64,000 nt of DNA from Vogesella aquatica (GTDB lineage Bacteria; Pseudomonadota; Gammaproteobacteria; Burkholderiales; Chromobacteriaceae): contig NZ_JAQQLF010000023.1 in assembly GCF_028548455.1 (NCBI RefSeq), positions 1-64,000 on the forward strand. Reading direction: 5' to 3'. Positions 16,560-25,987 of the stretch are shown here, piece by piece. The position numbers and the translations under genes are program-made. Each line of letters begins with the position of its first letter. Position 1 is the stretch's first letter. The notes below the pieces were generated by a model, which saw only the letters and a program-made list of their open reading frames with translations, searched no databases and was not told the origin of the DNA.

Positions 16560-18908
16560 ATGATATTGAGTCGTATTGGAAAAATTAAGGACTATCGCAT
16601 TTTCCGAGATTTCAATTGGCCTGCAGACTTGCATGATTTTGGCCAATTCAATGTTATCTATGGATGGAATGGGGCGGGTAAAACAACACTGTCGACCATT
16701 CTGCGTCATCTTGAGAAAAGGCGGCCAATTGTCGAAGGGCGTATCGATTTTATCTTCGGCGATCGGGTAGTAAATGGTACAAACTTAGGAACTGAGCCTG
16801 TTCCCAGTGTCCGGGTATTCAATCGTGATTTTGTTGGAAGAGCGGTGTTCGAATCAAACGACACACATCTGCCGCCTGTTTACTATTTCGGTGAGGATAG
16901 TGTTGAGAAGCAGCAGCGGATTGTTGTGCTGAGAGCACAGCTCAACGAGCAAAAAACAATCGAAACTAATCAGTTGTCTGCTCTAAGGCTTTCCACTCAG
17001 TCGCTGGAGAATTTTTGCACTGAGCAAGCCAAAAGCATACGCCTCATGCTAACCGTCTCAGGTGGTGGTACTTACAATAACTACGATGCCAGATCGTTCA
17101 AACAGCAGATCCAGAAACTAATAGGCCTCGCAACCCTACCTGAGCGGCTGACAGAAGAAGAGCGCGACACTCATTTGAAGATGCGCGAAAGTAAGGCATT
17201 ACCAGCTCTACAGGAAATTTCTGTCAGATTTCCGGACCTGGTCAGTCTTCGTACGAGGACTGAGTCCTTGCTCCGCGCATCGGTTGTTTCAACTGTCTTG
17301 GACGATCTCGCAGCCGATCAAGCAGTAGCAAGCTGGGTTGGCGAAGGTTTGGCGCTTCATAGTGGACAGCGATCAATCGAAACCTGCCGATTCTGTGATC
17401 AGCCTTTACCAGCAAAGCGCATCACTCAGATTGAAGCCCATTTTAACGATGAATTTAAGCGACTGAAACAGCAGGTCAGTGCCCTGCTGAATGAAGTTGA
17501 GCAAGCATCTGCATTTGGAAATGGCTTTTCTGCGCCACCTGTTGAAGCGCTGTATGAGGCATTGCAAGATGAGTACGCTTCAGCTTTGAGTGAGTTGCAG
17601 AAGCATTCCAAAACACTACAGGGGGCATTGGATGCCCTCAAGCATGCATTACTTGCTAAGTTAGAGGACCCGTTCAAGCAGATTGAATTATCTAGCTGGT
17701 TGCAGCACGTTGGACAGGGAGGGGGACTGGCCCAGTTTGTCATGGCACTGTTCGCGTTCGCGGCGGATGGGGCTCCTTTTGTCGCCTCCTTCGCCGGTGC
17801 CAAGGAGCTGAAGCGTCTTAATGCAACGCTTGCTAAGCACAATCTACTTACCTCGTCATTTGATGCATCTGTCAAGGCTGCTAGGGATGCACTGGCCCAG
17901 GATGAAGTGCTAGCTGCCTTAGAAGGATGGAAAGAAAAGAGCTGGTCAGTTGCTGAGGGTGAATCTGTTTGTGATGTTGCGCGGCAAAAGGCGCGAGAAC
18001 TCGAGACAGAAATTGCCGCCCTGGAAGTCGAGATACGACAACACCATCGACCCGCAGATGAGCTGAATGCCGAACTTGCAGGATACCTAGGACGTTCAGA
18101 ACTGAAACTTGTGGCTGAACACAACGGCTACCGTATCGTTCGTAATGGTCACCCAGCGATGCACCTTAGCGATGGCGAACGAACTGCCGTTGCGTTCATG
18201 TACTTTCTGAAATCTCTACAGGGAACAGACTTTGTTCTTGAAGATGGTATCGTAGTAATCGACGACCCAGTGTCCAGTCTCGACTCAAACTCTCTTTTCA
18301 GCGCATTCGGATTCCTGAAAGAGCGTACTGCGAGTGCGAAGCAACTATTTATTCTCACACATAACTTTGCATTCTTCCGGCAAGTCCGAAACTGGTTCGA
18401 TAGCGTGAACAAATGGGGGCGGAAGCGGAAAGGGGAGAAGCCAGCGCGGTTCTTCTCCCTGTCTCCTGTGCTTTTGGATGGGCAGCGGGCAGCAAAGCTA
18501 GAGACGCTTGATCCATTCTTGACCGACTTTGAGTCTGAGTATCACTACTTGTTCAAGAGAGTCTATGATCTAACTCAACTTGATCAAGGTGATGGTTTAG
18601 AGCAGTACTACAGCATGCCGAATATGGCACGTCGTCTACTTGAAGCATTCCTAGCATATAGAGTGCCGGGCTACTCTGGTGATCTTCACAAAAAGCTCCA
18701 GTTAGTCGCTGGTGACACGGGTATCAAGACACGTGTACTGCGATTCTTGCACACCTTTTCTCATGGAGATGCCGTTGCGCAGCCTGACCATGACCCAAGT
18801 ATTCTCGCAGAGACTCAGGCTGTACTGAAAGATGTGCTTCAGCTAATTAGCCAAAATGATCAGGCGCACTACGAAGCAATGGTTCGCCTACTCGATGAAT
18901 TTTCTTGA
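16560..18908 (+). CDS. RloC/PrrC-like ABC-type ATPase, candidate anticodon nuclease
   Basis: 782 residues of the AAA_13/RloC type. Walker A is YGWNGAGKTT (G35-T42), the ABC signature is LSDGERTA (about 535-542), and Walker B is VVIDDPVSSLDS. The arms between them are helical and carry CRFC at C276-C279, matching the Rad50-like zinc hook known from RloC. The C-terminal region has R691-x3-E695 (ARRLLEAF) and H735 in FLHTFSHGD, resembling the Arg-Glu-His triad of PrrC/RloC anticodon nucleases (R and E four apart, His tens of residues later). Family knowledge: these cut tRNA anticodon loops during phage infection and cause translational arrest. No hsd restriction genes flank it here, unlike PrrC. 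The nuclease activity is inference. Confidence 0.75.
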   Translation: MILSRIGKIKDYRIFRDFNWPADLHDFGQFNVIYGWNGAGKTTLSTILRHLEKRRPIVEGRIDFIFGDRVVNGTNLGTEPVPSVRVFNRDFVGRAVFESNDTHLPPVYYFGEDSVEKQQRIVVLRAQLNEQKTIETNQLSALRLSTQSLENFCTEQAKSIRLMLTVSGGGTYNNYDARSFKQQIQKLIGLATLPERLTEEERDTHLKMRESKALPALQEISVRFPDLVSLRTRTESLLRASVVSTVLDDLAADQAVASWVGEGLALHSGQRSIETCRFCDQPLPAKRITQIEAHFNDEFKRLKQQVSALLNEVEQASAFGNGFSAPPVEALYEALQDEYASALSELQKHSKTLQGALDALKHALLAKLEDPFKQIELSSWLQHVGQGGGLAQFVMALFAFAADGAPFVASFAGAKELKRLNATLAKHNLLTSSFDASVKAARDALAQDEVLAALEGWKEKSWSVAEGESVCDVARQKARELETEIAALEVEIRQHHRPADELNAELAGYLGRSELKLVAEHNGYRIVRNGHPAMHLSDGERTAVAFMYFLKSLQGTDFVLEDGIVVIDDPVSSLDSNSLFSAFGFLKERTASAKQLFILTHNFAFFRQVRNWFDSVNKWGRKRKGEKPARFFSLSPVLLDGQRAAKLETLDPFLTDFESEYHYLFKRVYDLTQLDQGDGLEQYYSMPNMARRLLEAFLAYRVPGYSGDLHKKLQLVAGDTGIKTRVLRFLHTFSHGDAVAQPDHDPSILAETQAVLKDVLQLISQNDQAHYEAMVRLLDEFS

Positions 18909-19050
18909 AATAAATTTGCCGAATGAGTCAAGTGCGGCTTTGACTCTCGTTCAATATGTAATCAATTTACTGGTTACTAAAATTCAACAAATTAATGGCT
19001 GAAGCGATTTTAATGAAAACACCATTAAGACAAATGCTTCAGGATTTTAC

Positions 19051-21927
19051 GTGTTATTTAATTGCGGCAAAAAGATGAGATTGATGAGTTTGGAGCTTTA
19101 TTTTAGAGAGGCATGTGAGAGACATGAGCATCTAAAGTTGCTTGAATCACAGTGGAGATTTGATAAAGAGTTAATTTCAAAGGCACTCCAGAATATTAGC
19201 TCAATTTTTCCACATTACAGCAGACATGATTCTTCGCATTCTAGACAAATCATAGTCAATATCGAGAGAATGCTAGGGGATCGTATCGGCCACTTAACAG
19301 CAACTGATATTTGGTTGATATTAGAGGCCGCCTATAGTCACGACATAGGAATGGTTGTGACATATAAACAAATTCAGGATATGGATACTCCTGAGTTTAA
19401 AATTTTTGTTCAAGATATTGTCAACAACCCGGATCACGACCTCTATCAATTCTCATTGAATTGGTTGCAAGGCACCGCAACGTTACCAAATGGTTCAGCT
19501 GCACATGTATTTTTTGACGAATACCGCCAGCTTCTGGCTGAGTGGTATAGAAAGAAGCATCCTGAAAATTCTGCAAAAATAATTCACGACCCGCTTGAAG
19601 AAATAGGCTTAACATCACCGCGTAACGAGCTACTTCCAAAGCGTTTATTTGGTGTGCTTGCCGCCATATGCGACGCACACGGTCAATCGTTTGAGAAAGT
19701 TATGGAACTGCCATTCTCCGAAGCGGGAATGGCAACAGAAGATTGCCATCCCCGCTATGTCGCATTTCTGTTGCGGATGGGGGACCTTTTAGATGTTGAT
19801 GACAATCGTTTCTGTCCAGTTATGATGCGGATGAGTGGCGCATCCTTGCCAGAGCATAGTCATGCGCATTTTGATAAACATCAAGGTATCAGGCATTTTC
19901 GACTTGATTCGGAACGTATAGAAATAGAAGTGGTCTGTCCTTCTCCAGATTCTTATGAAGTAGCACATGACTGGTTTAAATGGCTAGAAAGAGAATACCA
20001 AAATCAGTCTCAACATTGGCCAAGTATTGTGCCTAATAAAAAATTAGGACGACTTCCTACGCTGTCCCCTCCCAGAGTTTACTTAAACAAACCATACCTG
20101 GTAATAAATCAGGGTAAAAAGCCGAATTTTGACCTAAACGCAGATGCAATTCTCAAGTTGTTGCGAGGTACTGGGCTGTATTCATCGAAAATTGAAAGTG
20201 TACGTGAAATATTGCAGAACGCAGTCGATTCCACCATTATTTCAATCTGGGAGAAGCACTCTGAGGAAATTGTCAATCTCGATCCATCTTCACAAATTCT
20301 ATTTGATATCTATGATGCAAGTAAGATTTCGGTGGATTTTTTACAAAACCACAGTGACAAAGATATTTTTACGCTTGTTGTAAAAGATGTAGGTATGGGG
20401 ATTAGTAGGTCTGATATTGTGCATATGCTACAAGTGGGTAGCTCCAGCAAAAACAGTGAAAAATCAAGAATAATCCAAAAAATGCCAGAGTGGTTTAAGC
20501 CTTCAGGAAATTTTGGAATTGGACTGCAGAGTATATATCTGTTATCAGATAAATTTTCAATTTCCACCAAAAGTAGAGTAACTAACGAAGCTCTTCGTTT
20601 GACTTTTAGCAAAGGCAAGAATAGCTCTGTTGTTATTGAAATTCTTTCCCCCAGCGATGTTGACTACGGAGCAACTGTTGAGGTGGATATTAGAATAGAC
20701 CCATTTCCTGATAGAATATCAATTCCTTTTGACGGGAGCGGTGGGGAGCTCATGAGAAAGATGGGCGAATATGATTTCACAAAACCAACATCTGACTTGA
20801 AAATCTATGAGCAAATTAAAATATTTGAAGCAATAAAAAATTTCAATGCAGGAAGCCCTATAAAAATAAAGACAATGCAGGGTGAGCTTTCGTCTGGTAG
20901 TAGAGGTACTTATTTTTCACGAGAAACCAACATAGCTTTAAGTCAAGTGCAGTTTGGATATTTTGACTTTCGCATGATGCATACCTTATTCCGGGGGCAG
21001 CCATTCTCGGATCTGCAGCCTGGATTGCCTTTTGTTTCTGCGCAGGTGGACTTTTATGGACATCAGGCCATCGAGTTTTTAACTTATAATCGTGAAAAAA
21101 TCCTTCCACAAGCAAAATCGGCTGCTGTAAAAAAAATTAAGCAAGCCTTGATTGAATATATATTCAATAATTATGATTGCATTGATGAAGTTGATCGCCC
21201 TTGTGCAGCTGCCTTCTACTGTTTGAATAGTATTAACTGTAATGATGTTGATAAATTTCATGATGATCTAATGCGGTTTGATATTTCCATTGAAGGTAAA
21301 GGAGTGTTTTCGCTATCGGAAGTGTTAAACAAAATTTCAAATGGTTCCATTGAAAAAATGGGGGTTAAGGAAAGACATGCTTCTGGTTTTTTTCAATTTG
21401 AAAATCAAATCAACCCTAATGTAGAAGAGGTGGCTTTAATTTTAGGTGACTCTGCAGCGGTTGCATTGAAACTAATTAAAATACTTGCAACCAAGAGAGG
21501 GATCTATTGGCAAGAGCTCCTCCCAGCACCGGGGGCTTCGGAAACATGTCTATGGTCGCATTCTGATATTTGTCCTGTTAGTAATGAAGTTTTTTCGAAG
21601 CTATTATCTGGAAAAAGCAACGGCCTAGATATTGGCAGAAGGATGCTATTCCCATCGTGGGGGGAGTACAGAAATATTGCTATCGAGGCTACAATTCCCT
21701 GGGCGAGATTTCATATGCATATTTCATATGCATCTGATTATCTTGTGCTGCCGTATGTTTTTTCTCAGGATGGGGGATGGCTTAATTTTGATGATGATTT
21801 AATTGGCTGGGTTTATGAGCGACGCAAGAATAAAAATATTGACATTGATGAGATTCGTGCACTCTATGAAAAACTTAATGAAGAAATTGGGAAGATCTTG
21901 CTAGGGCTGCCGGCTACTCCGAATTGA
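19051..21927 (+). CDS. HD-domain plus HSP90-type (GHKL) ATPase protein
   Basis: 958 residues if the GTG at 19051 is used (AGGA 6 bp upstream); ATGs at 19075 and 19084 are alternatives. An N-terminal HD-type domain is marked by RHDSSHSRQI, SHDIGM (H97, D98), CDAHG and LLRMGDLLDVDDNR. A GHKL/HSP90-type ATPase follows: the N-box EILQNAVDS (about 385), DVGMGIS (about 446) and GNFGIGLQSIYLLS (about 487). The C-terminal 350 residues are unrecognised. Base composition is far more AT-rich than everything around it, pointing to a separate origin. HD plus HSP90-type proteins occur in defence islands, but their mechanism is not settled to my knowledge. A nucleotide phosphohydrolase coupled to a conformational ATPase switch is my inference. 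Confidence 0.75.
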   Translation: MLFNCGKKMRLMSLELYFREACERHEHLKLLESQWRFDKELISKALQNISSIFPHYSRHDSSHSRQIIVNIERMLGDRIGHLTATDIWLILEAAYSHDIGMVVTYKQIQDMDTPEFKIFVQDIVNNPDHDLYQFSLNWLQGTATLPNGSAAHVFFDEYRQLLAEWYRKKHPENSAKIIHDPLEEIGLTSPRNELLPKRLFGVLAAICDAHGQSFEKVMELPFSEAGMATEDCHPRYVAFLLRMGDLLDVDDNRFCPVMMRMSGASLPEHSHAHFDKHQGIRHFRLDSERIEIEVVCPSPDSYEVAHDWFKWLEREYQNQSQHWPSIVPNKKLGRLPTLSPPRVYLNKPYLVINQGKKPNFDLNADAILKLLRGTGLYSSKIESVREILQNAVDSTIISIWEKHSEEIVNLDPSSQILFDIYDASKISVDFLQNHSDKDIFTLVVKDVGMGISRSDIVHMLQVGSSSKNSEKSRIIQKMPEWFKPSGNFGIGLQSIYLLSDKFSISTKSRVTNEALRLTFSKGKNSSVVIEILSPSDVDYGATVEVDIRIDPFPDRISIPFDGSGGELMRKMGEYDFTKPTSDLKIYEQIKIFEAIKNFNAGSPIKIKTMQGELSSGSRGTYFSRETNIALSQVQFGYFDFRMMHTLFRGQPFSDLQPGLPFVSAQVDFYGHQAIEFLTYNREKILPQAKSAAVKKIKQALIEYIFNNYDCIDEVDRPCAAAFYCLNSINCNDVDKFHDDLMRFDISIEGKGVFSLSEVLNKISNGSIEKMGVKERHASGFFQFENQINPNVEEVALILGDSAAVALKLIKILATKRGIYWQELLPAPGASETCLWSHSDICPVSNEVFSKLLSGKSNGLDIGRRMLFPSWGEYRNIAIEATIPWARFHMHISYASDYLVLPYVFSQDGGWLNFDDDLIGWVYERRKNKNIDIDEIRALYEKLNEEIGKILLGLPATPN

Positions 21928-22008
21928 GTGACCTCTTCTCAAAAAATGGTAGCGGTGGAAAGTAGAGATTTCTGGCAAATTTAACCCTATCCGGGTAGGA
22001 GATTTGTC

Positions 22009-22284
22009 ATGAAAAAGTCGAAGTTCACGGAAGAGCAGATTGCTTTCGCCTTGAGCCAAGCGGAGTCGGGTACGACGGACGGAGAGGTCTGCCGTAAAAT
22101 GGGCATCGCCGAAGCGACTTTCTATAATTGGAAGAAGAAATACGGTGGTCTGTGTGTCAGCGAACTACGTCGCCTGAAGCAATTGGAAGAAGAAAACGCC
22201 CGACTCGAGCACATGGTTGCGGATTTGAGCCTGGATAAGCAGATGCCGCAGGAAGTCATCAAAAAAAGCTGTGAAGCCGGCTAG
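22009..22284 (+). CDS. IS3-family OrfA (helix-turn-helix transposase subunit)
   Basis: 91 residues. The sequence KSKFTEEQIAFALSQAESGT followed by GIAEATFYNWKKKYGGL is the typical N-terminal HTH of IS3-family OrfA. A leucine-rich LKQLEEENARLEHMVADLSLDKQM zipper follows. The start lies behind AGGAG in the IS leader. In intact elements OrfA fuses by -1 frameshifting with OrfB to make the active transposase; orfB is deleted here, so this product is probably inactive for transposition. Confidence 0.8.
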   Translation: MKKSKFTEEQIAFALSQAESGTTDGEVCRKMGIAEATFYNWKKKYGGLCVSELRRLKQLEEENARLEHMVADLSLDKQMPQEVIKKSCEAG

Positions 22285-22500
22285 CAAACGCGAGCTGGCT
22301 AACTTCCTGATTGGCGCGTATCGCGTCAGTATACGTCGTGCCACGGCAGTTATTCAGCTGCGGCAAGCGACGTACTTTTAATGCCTAAATTGGTTTCTGT
22401 CGCTGGATGACGCCCGTGACAAGATCGAACGTTGGCGACAGGATTATAGTGAGTTAGGCCGCATAGCTCGTTGGGCGACCAGACGCCCAGCGAGTTCCGG
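22271..22500 (+). pseudogene. Deleted remnant of IS3-family orfB transposase
   Basis: From a GTG at 22271 the frame reads VKPASKRELANFLIGAYRVS and ends at 22381, matching the OrfB N-terminus. From about 22388 another piece reads WFLSLDDARDKIERWRQDYS, the conserved OrfB C-terminus. The whole DDE catalytic core between them is missing. Confidence 0.75.
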
Positions 22501-22745
22501 CTTGCCCACCTTGAAGCCCGGGATCTCTAAGTCAGACCGCTCGGTTAGGCTGGGAGGAGGTCACCCAAGCCAACCTCCAAGAACGCTAGTTTGGCCGAAG
22601 CGGATATCCATGCTGTTGTGCTAGCATGGCAACTATTAACCCCAAGCAGACATTCTAAAGCCTGCGCCATGGAACTACCCTCAACCACTTATGAGAATTT
22701 TGCTTCCGATGGCTAAGGTTCCTTAGACATAACAGGATCGTTGTC

Positions 22746-24005
22746 ATGACAAAAGAATGCGGCATTTCTCAAGTGCCTCCGCCTCCCTTAGACAATACAT
22801 TCAGGGGGCAGCAGGCGTACCTACCTCCTGGAGTCACCGAATGGAAGCCGCTGACAGAGGATGCCTTCAAAGTACTGAGGTCAGTGGAGGAGGCTGAGGA
22901 TGCGCAAGTGCGCGCTAATCGGGCAGAGCTTTCGGAGATGTTTGCATCGGCTCTTCAGATTCCGAACCTGGGATTCTTTGCTGGAAGTGGTACCTCACTC
23001 GGCGCTGTTGGTGGCCCGAGCATGTGGCAATTGTGGCAAATAGCAATGTGCTCGGATGACCAAGGTACACTCACCGAGCGTGCTGACCATGTAGCTAACA
23101 CTGTGCGATATACGGAGAGAGTCAATCCAAACATCGAGCATTTTTTATCACACTGCGATGCCTACTTAGCTTTCAATGAAGATCAAGTCGTCAACACTTT
23201 TGTTAATGAAGTGAAGGCCGTTATTCTTCATGCGTGCACGGATTTCATGTGCAATTCCAATTCAGACATTTCAGCTTATAGAAATCTTTTGCAGAAGCTA
23301 GCAAGACGCAGGGTCAGAGACCCCAGATTAAAAGTTTTTACCACCAACTATGATATGTGCTTCGAGACGGCGGCATCTGATTTGGGCATGGTCACTATCG
23401 ATGGGTTTTCTTACACCAGAAAGCGTAGATTTGATGGGAAGCATTTTACCTATGATATTGTGCGACGAGAATCGGACAGCCATGAGTTTGCAGAAGGTAT
23501 TTTCCATCTTCTAAAGCTACATGGTTCAGTAAGTTGGGGGCGTGACGGTAGCGAAATTTACGAATTTCTATCTCCCAGCCCAGAAAATGCATGTTTAATC
23601 TATCCGGCAAAAGGGAAATATCAACAAGCATTTCTACAGCCACATCTTGAACTTCTATCAAGGTTTTTGGAGTTTCTGCGCCAACCTAATAGCTGCCTAA
23701 TGGTTGCGGGCTTTGGTTTCAATGATGACCATCTATCCGAGCCAATCTATTCCGCGATTCAGTCTAACCCGAGCCTAAAGCTCATACTCTGCGATTTTAA
23801 TTGCATCCACCACGTTCACAATAGAGGTTTCTATGGCTCCAGTTCTTACTGGCGTAAATTCTATGATCTTGCGATGAATGGTTTCGACATCCATTTCTTC
23901 AGTGGCTCATTTAGCGACTTAGTCAACCACATCCCACATCTGCGCACTGCTTCGCCTGCTGAGCAGCTCGCAAATGCTGTGAGACGTATAGGCGGCAGGG
24001 AATAA
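22746..24005 (+). CDS. SIR2-family NADase-type protein of a Sir2-HerA defence pair
   Basis: 419 residues. SIR2 motifs are visible: the nucleotide-binding FAGSGTSLGA (GSGTS 80-84), TTNYD (N201, D203) and LLKLHGS with the catalytic-type His259, then GFGFNDDHL late in the fold. The N-terminal 60 residues are extra. Family knowledge: in defence systems such SIR2 domains hydrolyse NAD+ after phage sensing, and Sir2-HerA pairs assemble into a large complex with antiphage activity. The herA gene starts 3 bp after the stop, so the two are co-translated. The start has AGGA upstream. Key residues are intact. Confidence 0.85.
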   Translation: MTKECGISQVPPPPLDNTFRGQQAYLPPGVTEWKPLTEDAFKVLRSVEEAEDAQVRANRAELSEMFASALQIPNLGFFAGSGTSLGAVGGPSMWQLWQIAMCSDDQGTLTERADHVANTVRYTERVNPNIEHFLSHCDAYLAFNEDQVVNTFVNEVKAVILHACTDFMCNSNSDISAYRNLLQKLARRRVRDPRLKVFTTNYDMCFETAASDLGMVTIDGFSYTRKRRFDGKHFTYDIVRRESDSHEFAEGIFHLLKLHGSVSWGRDGSEIYEFLSPSPENACLIYPAKGKYQQAFLQPHLELLSRFLEFLRQPNSCLMVAGFGFNDDHLSEPIYSAIQSNPSLKLILCDFNCIHHVHNRGFYGSSSYWRKFYDLAMNGFDIHFFSGSFSDLVNHIPHLRTASPAEQLANAVRRIGGRE

Positions 24006-24008
24006 TCA

Positions 24009-25715
24009 ATGGCTCTTGACGGAATTTTGTTTAGCCCGCTGAAGATTGGCGTAGTATCAAGCGTAAGTGCTCAGCTTATTAAGATTAATCTCGCGCATGC
24101 TGGTGAGGTTAGCGGGCACTACCTAGGAAAACATCGCTATGGCAAGGGTGAAGTTGGCGAACTTGTTTTGATCGAAGGGCAACAGGCAGTCATTCTAGGC
24201 CGCATCACCGAGGTTAACCTTCCCGAACGTGACCGTAGTGAAATATCTCAGGATTTTGCGGGAACTGGCCAGATTGATGCTATCGGGCTAGTTCGCCTCC
24301 TCGGTTCGGTAAGCCCCCATACGCTTAAGGTCACAGCTGGCGTCAGCTCTTACCCTCGATTAGGAGATCGAGTTTACTCGGCCCCAGGGGACTTTATTTC
24401 ACAGATTCCTCTTTTAACCTCTGCTGGGATTGACGGCACTCCGCCCCGCGTCGCTGTGAATCTTGGACATGTTGCAGGTGACAGCGGTTTTCCTATCGCC
24501 GTCACCCCAGAGAAGCTATTCGGCAGGCATTGCGCTATATTGGGCTCGACGGGCGGCGGTAAGAGTTGGACTACCTCAAAGTTAATTCAGGAGTGCCGGA
24601 GGTTTTCCTCAAAAGTCGTGCTCATCGATGCCACAGGTGAATATCGGTCGCTAAGTGGGCCAGACACTTTTCATTGTCATTTAGGCTCACCTCTGAACCG
24701 AAATCCAGATTCTATTGAGGTTTCGATTCCACCAGCAAACTTTACAGAAACAGATTTTATTGCGCTGTTTCAACCCTCTGGTAAGACACAGGGTCCAAAA
24801 CTGCGGGAAGCAATTAAAAGCTTACGACTAGTCGCGCTTGCATCAGACTTGTTCCCTGATGGAATTGTGCACAAGGTGAATAAGCCTAAACAAACCTTCC
24901 GAGAGGCACTACGGCGTAATAATAACGCTAGCCGTGTAGGAAACCCGAGCCAGCCATTCGACCCGAAGTACCTTGTCCAGCAAGTTGTCCAAGAGTGCTG
25001 TTTTCCAGATGCTGGCTTAGATAGATTGGATCGCTGGGGGGCTCCAAGCAACGAATTATCATATTGCTCTTCGCTAATGACGCGAATCATGAGTGTAATG
25101 GAATCCAGTTCACTGAGCTGCGTATTCAGCCCTGCAGAAGGACAACCAAGTCTTGTAGATAGTCTTGACGGTTTTCTGAGAAGTGATAGGCGTCTGTTCA
25201 GGATTTGCTTAAGCTCAATCGGCTACGAATTCAATGCAAGGGAAGTTATTGCCAACGCGATCGGTAGGGTCTTACTGCAGCGAGCAAGGGCTGAAGCTTT
25301 CAGAAGCAGTCCCTTGATTGTCATACTCGACGAAGCTCACAATTTTCTGGGCAAAACTCTAGGCAATGAGGATGACCTTCAAAACCTTGATGCATTTGAA
25401 TTGATTGCCAAGGAGGGGCGCAAGTACGGTTTGAATATCTGTCTAGCAACTCAACGGCCGAGAGACATTACTGAAGGTGTGCTGAGTCAGATGGGTACTT
25501 TATTGATTCATCGACTGACAAACGATCGGGATCGAGAAGTTGTCGAGCGGGCATGCGGAGAAATTGATCGATCCGCAGCTTCATTTCTCCCCAACCTCAA
25601 ACAGGGCGAAGTGGCGATGGTCGGTGTTGACTTCCCAATCCCTGTGACAATTCAAATTGGTCGCCCTTCTCAGCCGCCAATTTCGGATGGGCCCAGCTTC
25701 CAAGAGCTATGGTAA
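24009..25715 (+). CDS. herA: HerA-like hexameric ATPase/translocase
   Basis: 568 residues. The N-terminal about 100 residues fit the HAS-barrel of HerA. Walker A is GSTGGGKS (179-186), the strand VLIDATGEY follows, and Walker B is LIVILDEAHNF (about 435-445). The late ATQRPRDI segment is typical of HerA/FtsK-like motors. With the upstream SIR2 gene it forms a Sir2-HerA operon. By family knowledge HerA is a DNA-translocating hexamer that scaffolds the SIR2 subunits. It is the last gene of the island: core nrdB begins some 270 bp further on, on the other strand. Confidence 0.87.
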   Translation: MALDGILFSPLKIGVVSSVSAQLIKINLAHAGEVSGHYLGKHRYGKGEVGELVLIEGQQAVILGRITEVNLPERDRSEISQDFAGTGQIDAIGLVRLLGSVSPHTLKVTAGVSSYPRLGDRVYSAPGDFISQIPLLTSAGIDGTPPRVAVNLGHVAGDSGFPIAVTPEKLFGRHCAILGSTGGGKSWTTSKLIQECRRFSSKVVLIDATGEYRSLSGPDTFHCHLGSPLNRNPDSIEVSIPPANFTETDFIALFQPSGKTQGPKLREAIKSLRLVALASDLFPDGIVHKVNKPKQTFREALRRNNNASRVGNPSQPFDPKYLVQQVVQECCFPDAGLDRLDRWGAPSNELSYCSSLMTRIMSVMESSSLSCVFSPAEGQPSLVDSLDGFLRSDRRLFRICLSSIGYEFNAREVIANAIGRVLLQRARAEAFRSSPLIVILDEAHNFLGKTLGNEDDLQNLDAFELIAKEGRKYGLNICLATQRPRDITEGVLSQMGTLLIHRLTNDRDREVVERACGEIDRSAASFLPNLKQGEVAMVGVDFPIPVTIQIGRPSQPPISDGPSFQELW

Positions 25716-25869
25716 ACGAGAGGGAGTCCCTGAGCTTTCATCATCAGCCTTCACTTCTGTTTGATGCAGCAAACTTGCCATACAGCTAATAGGGTGTGGA
25801 TGGCCGCGTTGGTCAATATACCGAAGACCTTGGCACGAGACTATTTCATAAACGCCCCCTGAACATGAC

Positions 25870-25895
25870 AAAGGCCCTGCATCTGCAGGGCCTTT
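25870..25895. terminator. 12-bp perfect hairpin between herA and nrdB (bidirectional)
   Basis: AAAGGCCCTGCA (25870-25881) pairs exactly with 25884-25895, and the flanking A and T bases allow termination both ways. It lies in the 272-bp convergent gap 25716-25987, which holds no gene and probably contains the island/chromosome boundary. I see no tRNA or clear repeat marking that boundary. Confidence 0.7.
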
Positions 25896-25987
25896 GCGTT
25901 AAGCAAAGCAAGATTTCATGCTTTGGCTATCGGAAATTTCAAACTTTGACTACAAAATTTCAACCTTTCCGATTTCTGACAGCTCAA

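Larger units (their letters stand above)
21929..22563 (+). mobile_element. Remnant of an IS3-family insertion sequence (IS407-like), internally deleted
   Basis: The left end TGACCTCTTCTC (from 21929, 1 bp after the preceding gene's stop) matches the right end, whose complement reads TGACCTCCTCCC (ending at 22563). Inside are a complete orfA and only the first and last parts of orfB, so roughly half of a normal 1.2-kb element is missing. The flanking bases show no direct repeat. It sits between the HD-HSP90 gene and the Sir2-HerA pair. Confidence 0.8.

Noticed and set aside
16313-16588. 91-codon TTG-started frame before the RloC-like gene
   Set aside because: Runs 29 bp into the next gene, no motif and no clear ribosome site; could be revisited if conserved.
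6110-25715. Reading the defence genes as cargo of the Tn7-like element
   Set aside because: They lie on the tnsA side, beyond where the nearer end should be; kept only as an open question in the findings.
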